31,045 nt of DNA, from the NCBI GenBank assembly GCA_048213135.1, contig PS015225.1, positions 27,715 to 58,759 of the forward strand. Reading direction: 5' to 3'. Under the pieces are notes generated by a model that ran no database searches, was not told the DNA's origin, and saw only the letters and a list, made by a program, of their open reading frames with translations. This document shows, piece after piece, positions 23,750 to 31,045 of this stretch. The position numbers and the translations under genes were made by a program. The stretch's first letter is position 1; each line of letters begins with the position of its first letter. The DNA is from Reclinomonas americana ATCC 50394. Lineage: Eukaryota; Jakobida; Jakobea; Jakobida.

Positions 23750-26700
23750 GAGTGAGGTGGGAGCCTCGACGCGCGCGCGTAATGCGACAACAAAGGTGCG
23801 TCACGGGACTTGTCGATGACGTCGAGCCTTGGAACTTCGTTGGCATCGGGAATCGCAGCAACCCTCTGTTGCGGTTACGTGGGCAACACGACAAGTGATG
23901 TGCGCATTAGTAGTACGCGTCACCGAAACCGATCCGCGAGCGACGCACAGCGCGCACGGATCTCTTGCGCCACGTGTGCAATTATTATTCCAATCTCCAT
24001 CGCCCTTCTGCAGACAAGTCTTCGTTTTCAAGCTTTCATTGGAGAGAGCGCGTGCTGGAGGGAGGCGCAGGTGATAGGCGCAGACCCACGACATACGTGA
24101 GTGCAACGGACTGCATCCAGTATCACCGCGCCTGCACACCTCCCAGCGCGCGCCTCTGTCGCTCGGGTTGGTCGCGAGACCAGAATTGTAAGTATGTAAA
24201 GACCAGCGACCCGTGTCCAAGTCGTGCAGTGTGGTCAGGTGGTCACACTTGTGGGTCGCATTGCCGCATCGATGGATGCGGCACCCAGCATGCATAGAGG
24301 GTCCATGTGGACCCTCCCCGGTATTGCGACTCATCGGGCTGACACGGGCCGGCGACGGCGAGGGGCAGCAGACCGCGTTGGCGGCATGCCTGGTGGAGCT
24401 GGTGGTGGTGGTGGTGGTGGTGGCGGAGGAGGAGGAGCAGGCGCCAGATCGACGTCGTCTGCAGTGTCATTGTCGACGGACATGGACACTGGTGGACCGA
24501 TCGACCTCGCCAGCGTCTCGGCGCGGATGGCCTTCAGTTCGAGACGGCGCCGTGCTGCAGAGTCGGCACGCTCGCGCCGCACGGCCGCACTCTCCTCCAA
24601 TCGCTGCAACTTGCCCATGGGCGCGGCCTCCACCGATGTACACACGGCCTTGTTGCGGGCAATAAAATCGAGGCGGTGAGTCGACTGACGGCGCGTGGCG
24701 TACGCGTCGGTGCGCATGAACAATTCACGCCGTTGCTCCTCATTCTGTGAGTACTCACGGAGGCGCCGCTGCACGTGCTCCTGGATCTGTGCCTGCGTCA
24801 GTGTCCGGCCAAAGATGCCACTGTTGGCCGGCTTTGTGTACAGCCGAGGCGACACGGCGCAGCGCGGCGTCTTGCGCGGCGGTGAATCGTGGTCCTGGCC
24901 GCCGCCGCCTCCTCCTCGGTACGTGGGAGCCGATGCAGGCCGTTTCCGCCGCCGACTCGCACCGCCACGCCTCGCATCTGGTGATGGAGAAGCACAAAAA
25001 GAGGGGAGAGAGAAAAACACACAAATTTTTACTCACTGGGCAGCACGCGATGCAGCAGCAGCAGCAGCGGCAGAAGCAGGATTGCGTCTTCTACGCCTCT
25101 TCTTCTTCTGTACGCCCTCACCAGCAGAACCGCCTCCAGCCACTCCCGACGGACCGCTCTCGTCCTGGTGATATTGCTGACGCGCCGAGTCTGCCACACA
25201 AATGCAATGAGAATACAGAAGCGGGGTGGGTAACAGTGCTGCTGCTGTGATGGCCACGCACCCAGAGTATGCGCAATCTCGCCAAACAGAGCCGCGAATG
25301 CCGCCGGCCCGTCCTCCTGCCCGCTACCACCACCGCCACCGCTGCCGCCGCCGCCGCCACCGCCATAGCCAGACGATGAACCCATGACATGCGCACTGGC
25401 CGGCCGCTTGCCTCGAGCACTGCGTGCCGACGGCGGTGCGACCAAGGCCGCAGCCCCAGGCACCACATTCTGGGTGATGAACCTGTGACATGAAACGAAC
25501 CCGCTGTGAGCCAGAAGCATCTTCTCTCACGATCAAGTGTGTGACAACGCACGTGAATCCGCTCTCCAGCTGCGAGTTGAGTCGCGCAGTGAGGCCACCA
25601 ATGGCCTCGGTCTCAGTCCGCGGAATCGGCAAGATACTGCGCTCGATCATCAGTCAACATCCACCTCGTATTCATCATCGCAAACACATGTCAACCGCTC
25701 ACCTCAGCGACGAGAGCGCTCGCTCGCCCGTCGACACTGGATCCGTGTACGCACGCAGTCGCGGCGTCTTTGGTCGTCCATGCTTGCGCAGCTCATTCAC
25801 CAGCGGCTCACTGTGACGCACGAATGAGATGAAGAGCAGACAACACGAAGGAACACAAGAGCGCAACATTCTGCGCTCCAGGTTGCGCGACGAGGCCAAC
25901 TGCAACGGCCCACGCGCCGATGCCGGACGCGATTGCGACAGCAGCAACTGCCGCTGCTGCTCTGTGAGCTCCAGTGGCGGCACCTCACTGTCCCAAACAC
26001 ATGAGCAAATCACAATCACACACGCTTTCTCTCGNNNNNNNNNNNNNNNNNNNNGTCGGACATTTGTCAATGTCGTCGTCCTCGTCGTAGCCATCGTCGT
26101 CGCCGCTTCGGCTGTCCATCACCGCCTCCGCTCGCCTCCTGTCGCGATGCATGGCAGGGATCTCACGCATCATCACGCCCTGCGCCGCGGCGAGCGTATC
26201 ACGTGGTTCGCATCCGCAGATTACTCGCCCGAGTGTGCAACCCGACAACACCTCCACCAGCAACAGACCGAGGCACCACGAGTCCGCCGCCGCCGTGTAC
26301 TTCGGATTAAAGTCGGCCACATGAGTTGGAATGCACAGTTCGGGCGGCTGCGCGTGCGTGCGTGCAAAAAGCGAAATGAGAAAGAATGCAAAAGACACTC
26401 TCTCCACTTGCATCGTGCACACGAAGAACACAAGCAGCAACATCTCACCTGATAGCCACACGTTCCTGCTGCTCCTGACGCGATGCCCCTCTTGCCCGCA
26501 ACACGGGCATGGCCAAAGTCTCCCAGCACCGCCAGCCGTTTCTCCCGACTGTAGAAGACGTTGGCAAGCCGCACATCGCCGTGCACCACCCCGCTGCGGT
26601 GCACGATTGCAAGTGCTTGAGTAACGTCAGTCATATACTGACGCACTTCAACCTCGTCGAACGGATCCGGCTTGTCGCTGCCGTAATAAGGCGTGGTGAA

Positions 26701-29700
26701 TCCAAACCACTGTTGGTGCCGGCGATGCCAACCGTGCGCAAGGACGGTGGGCAGAAGCGATATCTTGTCGCTCAACAAGTGTCGCAGCACCATGACCTCG
26801 TCTCGCGCTCTGTTCGCCGGCTCCCGCTCGCCCGTCTCCACCCACTTGGTGACCACTTGCCGCTCTGCATGATGTGGACGCACAACACAGTGCCGCGAGC
26901 ATCATGAGCGAGGCAACAGGAAAATAACAGACTGACATGCTTACGATAGTATTGATTACCTCGGTCGACGACCACGTGCACCGTAGATCGTGAGTACAGA
27001 ACTTCCACACCACCGCGCTCGCCATTGTCGAGGAGCTCATCGCCCGGCAACTGCAATAGAGCGTCCTCGTTCATGAAGTCGCTGTCTTTCGGCTCCGGGC
27101 GCCCTTCCACAGCTCCGGCGGCGGCGCCGCTGGCCCCCCGGGCACCCTCGAATCCAAAGAGGGATTCCTTTGACACATCCGCTGTCACGGATGACATCAG
27201 CGCCATCCCTCCGACCTCCACCACAATGCTGCCTTCAGCGTCGGCAGTCGAGTGAACCAATTTCGCTGTGGCGAGGACGGAGCGGAAGACTCGCAGCTGC
27301 GCACTGAGAAGCGACGCCACCGAGCCAACCCCTGTGCACAACCGCCACGAGTCAGCATGAACGACAGGGTTATATCGACATTATCTTGAATATAGGCAAC
27401 CAACGAAACTGCATCCACCAACACGGTTGTCTTCGAAGTCCCAAATGCCGACGACGGTGATATTGATGCCGTCAACAACAACAGTGCCTGCGGAGGCCGG
27501 GTCATTCTTCCAACGCAGCGAGAAGCGCCAGAGCGACAGTCCGAGAGGCGCCAGCAGCCAGCTGAAAACCGTTGCATCCCGCATGCATGCACGCTCATTA
27601 AGGCGAAGCAACTTGACCAAGCAGCAACAGCTGTTGACGGTGTTCTTCACAAAATCTACATGAAACGCAGTCGTGTTGAAGAGCCGCCGAAACGCCGAAA
27701 AACTACCGTTGTAGCTGCAAGCACATAATGCACCGTTGTGGAAAATCACACGACACACAAGGCCTGCATACCACACGCACCTATCTGCAAACTCGCAAAA
27801 GTCAGCCTGCAACTTGGCTTCGGCACTCACATAAGTTGCATCGCGAATGTTGAAATCGTGAACCAGCAAGTCGGCCCGCTGCGCGTTCTCAGATATGACG
27901 ACTGCAAATCAACCAAGCAAAATGAATCAGTGGATGGCTCGTGCACAGCGCTGCGACAGCTCAAGATCAAACACACGTACATGCACAATCTTGATTCGCC
28001 AAGAAGTACTCCGGTGCCGAGTACATGAACGGCGTGGAAAGGAAGCTGCCAATGGACGAGACCAACGTCGTCTCGCAAAATTTTTCTACGGAATTTCAAG
28101 CGACGTGAGTCAGTGTGCATGACGCGTCTGTCATACTAACGCACCACAATAGCCGGCTCGTGTCATGCCATTCGCATGAAAAGTTCGCAGAAGGTGACTC
28201 ATTCCCATTGTTGCATATAGCAGGAAGGAGCGCGTCTCTGGATCGAGACCGGCGTTCGAGAGGACCCGAAAAATCTCAGAATCCACATCAGCCCTACAGG
28301 TGCACGGGAAACGGTGGCACACATTGAGAAGAAAGAAGATTGGCGACTTGATACACGAAACAGCGCCCAGCGGGAAAACGAAACCGCAGCAACTCGGTGT
28401 GAACAGTCGGGTCGGCCAGTCGACCAAGTTGTTTGACCAGATCCATCTCCGCGTCAGTGAGTTCATCCGCCCACGGAAACTCTTCGTTGTGTGCGAGCAA
28501 TGTCGCTGCAACATCCAACCTCTGTTCCCGAATGCGGTCAATGGCGCAGAAGGTCGGCGCCTGGAACACATCTGCGAATTTCCATCGTGAGTACGGAATA
28601 CTGCGTACGGTGCTGCAAAATAAGAGTGGCGCACCTCGCTGCAGCTCCCAGCTGTACTCGACTGCAGTTGGGTCGCCGGCCTTTCCCACACGCATGCGCC
28701 AATTCTTGTGGCAAACAAATAAAGATGCAGCATCAGCTTCGTTCCTCGTCGTCGGCATCGCCGCTCTCAGTGTTTCGCGCACGGGACCGCGCGAGTGATG
28801 TTTCCTCAGTGACCGCAGTCAACATGGACCGCAAGGTTTCCTCACTCAGCTCATAATCGGTCGGCAGGCTGTACGTGAGCACGGAGACGCATCCGGAAAA
28901 TGCTGAGAAATTACAAACCAATGAGTGCAGATCAAGGGCGAAAACATTCATCAACGGAACGCACTTTCGGTGTCCATCCACATAGGTTTTCTGGCGGTTA
29001 CAAGCATGAGGAGTCCACGTCCAACAACGAATCGAACGGCATCCGAGGCTGCGAGGAAGGGAGTCAGTAATGCGTGCGCCCAACTGCTGGAGTGAGTTGG
29101 TGTCCACAACTGATACATACCTCTTTCTGCGATACCTTCTGACACGCCCGCTTCGGCGAGCTTCTTGCGAATGGTCGCGGCGAAGAGAGTCGCTGCAGAT
29201 GCGACCGCCAAGTGAGAAGACACAATTCACACAATGCAACTGGCAAGCAGAATAGATGCGTACAAGACCTCTTTCAATGGCAAGAGCTTGGAGGCCTGTG
29301 ACATCGACCACAGGTGCTGCAGCTGTTGCTGTTACTGATGCCGCTGCTGCTGTTGGCACTGAAACAGCGCTGGCAGAGGAAGCAGCGGCCGACCGCGCTG
29401 TGTCTGCGATGGCGGTCATGAGTAGTAATCGCGACAAAGAAAGAGAGGGAGAGTGTGAGAACGCAAAGGGAGGAGAGAGGACAGAAGAGAGGAGTGAACA
29501 GGGTGAAAAGAGAGACAGACAGACNNNNNNNNNNNNNNNNNNNNNNNNNNNNNNNNNNNNNNNNNNNNNNNNNNNNNNNNNNNNNNNNNNNNNNNNNNNN
29601 NNNNNNNNNNNNNNNNNNNNNNNNNNNNNNNNNNNNNNNNNNNNNNNNNNNNNNNNNNNNNNNNNNNNNNNNNNNNNNNNNNNNNNNNNNNNNNNNNNNN

Positions 29701-31008
29701 NNNNNNNNNNNNNNNNNNNNNNNNNNNNNNNNNNNNNNNNNNNNNNNNNNNNNNNNNNNNNNNNNNNNNNNNNNNNNNNNNNNNNNNNNNNNNNNNNNNN
29801 NNNNNNNNNNNNNNNNNNNNNNNNNNNNNNNNNNNNNNNNNNNNNNNNNNNNNNNNNNNNNNNNNNNNNNNNNNNNNNNNNNNNNNNNNNNNNNNNNNNN
29901 NNNNNNNNNNNNNNNNNNNNNNNNNNNNNNNNNNNNNNNNNNNNNNNNNNNNNNNNNNNNNNNNNNNNNNNNNNNNNNNNNNNNNNNNNNNNNNNNNNNN
30001 NNNNNNNNNNNNNNNNNNNNNNNNNNNNNNNNNNNNNNNNNNNNNNNNNNNNNNNNNNNNNNNNNNNNNNNNNNNNNNNNNNNNNNNNNNNNNNNNNNNN
30101 NNNNNNNNNNNNNNNNNNNNNNNNNNNNNNNNNNNNNNNNNNNNNNNNNNNNNNNNNNNNNNNNNNNNNNNNNNNNNNNNNNNNNNNNNNNNNNNNNNNN
30201 NNNNNNNNNNNNNNNNNNNNNNNNNNNNNNNNNNNNNNNNNNNNNNNNNNNNNNNNNNNNNNNNNNNNNNNNNNNNNNNNNNNNNNNNNNNNNNNNNNNN
30301 NNNNNNNNNNNNNNNNNNNNNNNNNNNNNNNNNNNNNNNNNNNNNNNNNNNNNNNNNNNNNNNNNNNNNNNNNNNNNNNNNNNNNNNNNNNNGAGAGAGA
30401 GAGAGACGAGAGGGAGAAACAACGATGCAGAATAACAAGAGCAGAAACATAAGAAGAAAAAGGAAGGAGGGGAGAGCGAGGAGAGACGAAGGAGGGAAGG
30501 GAGTAGATTGACAAGCACAGGCATACAACATACAAGCACACACCCCTCAATGATCGCCAATCACGCAGGACAACTCTTTTAATTGTCAAGTTGTGTTTTT
30601 TCGCGCTCATGCGACCACTTCCGATTGTGATTGCTGGCGGCGGTGTGGGCGGATTATCACTGGCCGCTGCACTGTCGCGTATGAGCAGACAGCATGTGAG
30701 TGCGCGAGTGCGAAGTCATATGCCCGACGTGCTGGTCATGGAGAGGCGGTGAGGAAGAGGGAAGGGGTGGAGAATGAGGAGAAATAGGAAGGAAATGGAG
30801 GAGGAGAAGTGGAGCAGTGAGATGGGGGTGCATGCGTCCACTGATATTCTTATTCTCATGCAGCACGCAGTCACTCACTCACTGCACTCACGCTCACTCA
30901 TTTATCTCTCTTTCTCTCCCTTCCTCCCTCACTCACTCACTCACTCACTCTCTCTCTCTCTCTCCTGCACACTCACTCCCTCTACTACTCACTCACTCAC
31001 TCCACTCA

Positions 31009-31045
<37 letters not shown>

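Overview
The window is nuclear DNA from a unicellular eukaryote with a compact, GC-rich, extremely intron-dense genome. I resolved about 109 introns by keeping reading phase and family motifs continuous across each junction. Most introns are 55-85 bp and end in CAG, many carry GT, GA or CT microsatellites, and several exons are only 7-20 nt. Neighbouring genes are often less than 100 bp apart. A Dbl-type RhoGEF beside EIF1AD, RTF2, tafazzin and a mitochondrial-type HtrA fits a free-living protist, perhaps near the opisthokont/amoebozoan side, but I cannot name the species. The sequence has five N gaps (5529-5885, 13666-13836, 14392-14412, 26035-26054, 29525-30392).

Left part (1-5471): a minus-strand gene with two ubiquitin-like domains runs off the left edge. 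Next come an intronless acidic protein of unknown function (minus), an intronless diaminopimelate epimerase (plus) and a seven-exon tafazzin (plus).

Middle (5886-17384): a RhoGEF with a very long Ser/Ala/Pro-rich tail (minus), an EIF1AD homologue (plus), a 13-exon TPR protein (plus), an HtrA protease with one exon damaged by a gap (plus) and RTF2 (minus).

17476-22239 holds the most striking gene. It has 37 exons encoding 778 residues: a full AMT-type ammonium channel fused to a cytoplasmic ankyrin-repeat tail. The pore residues are conserved except that the second histidine of the twin-His pair is glutamine.

Right part (22501-31045): an N-myristoylatable PP2C-family protein lacking several metal ligands (minus), an intergenic block with a cluster of strong hairpins, a Gly/Pro-rich protein with repeated RPxSA motifs (minus, 5' end in a gap), a multidomain protein ending in an atypical kinase domain (minus), a small unknown protein overlapping it (minus), and the first exon of a FAD-dependent monooxygenase (plus).

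A theme across genes is an odd 5' splice site, GTTGCG, used by at least 14 introns in seven genes. The genes look like ordinary housekeeping and signalling genes rather than an operon-like pathway. The window shows functional links only within single fused proteins.
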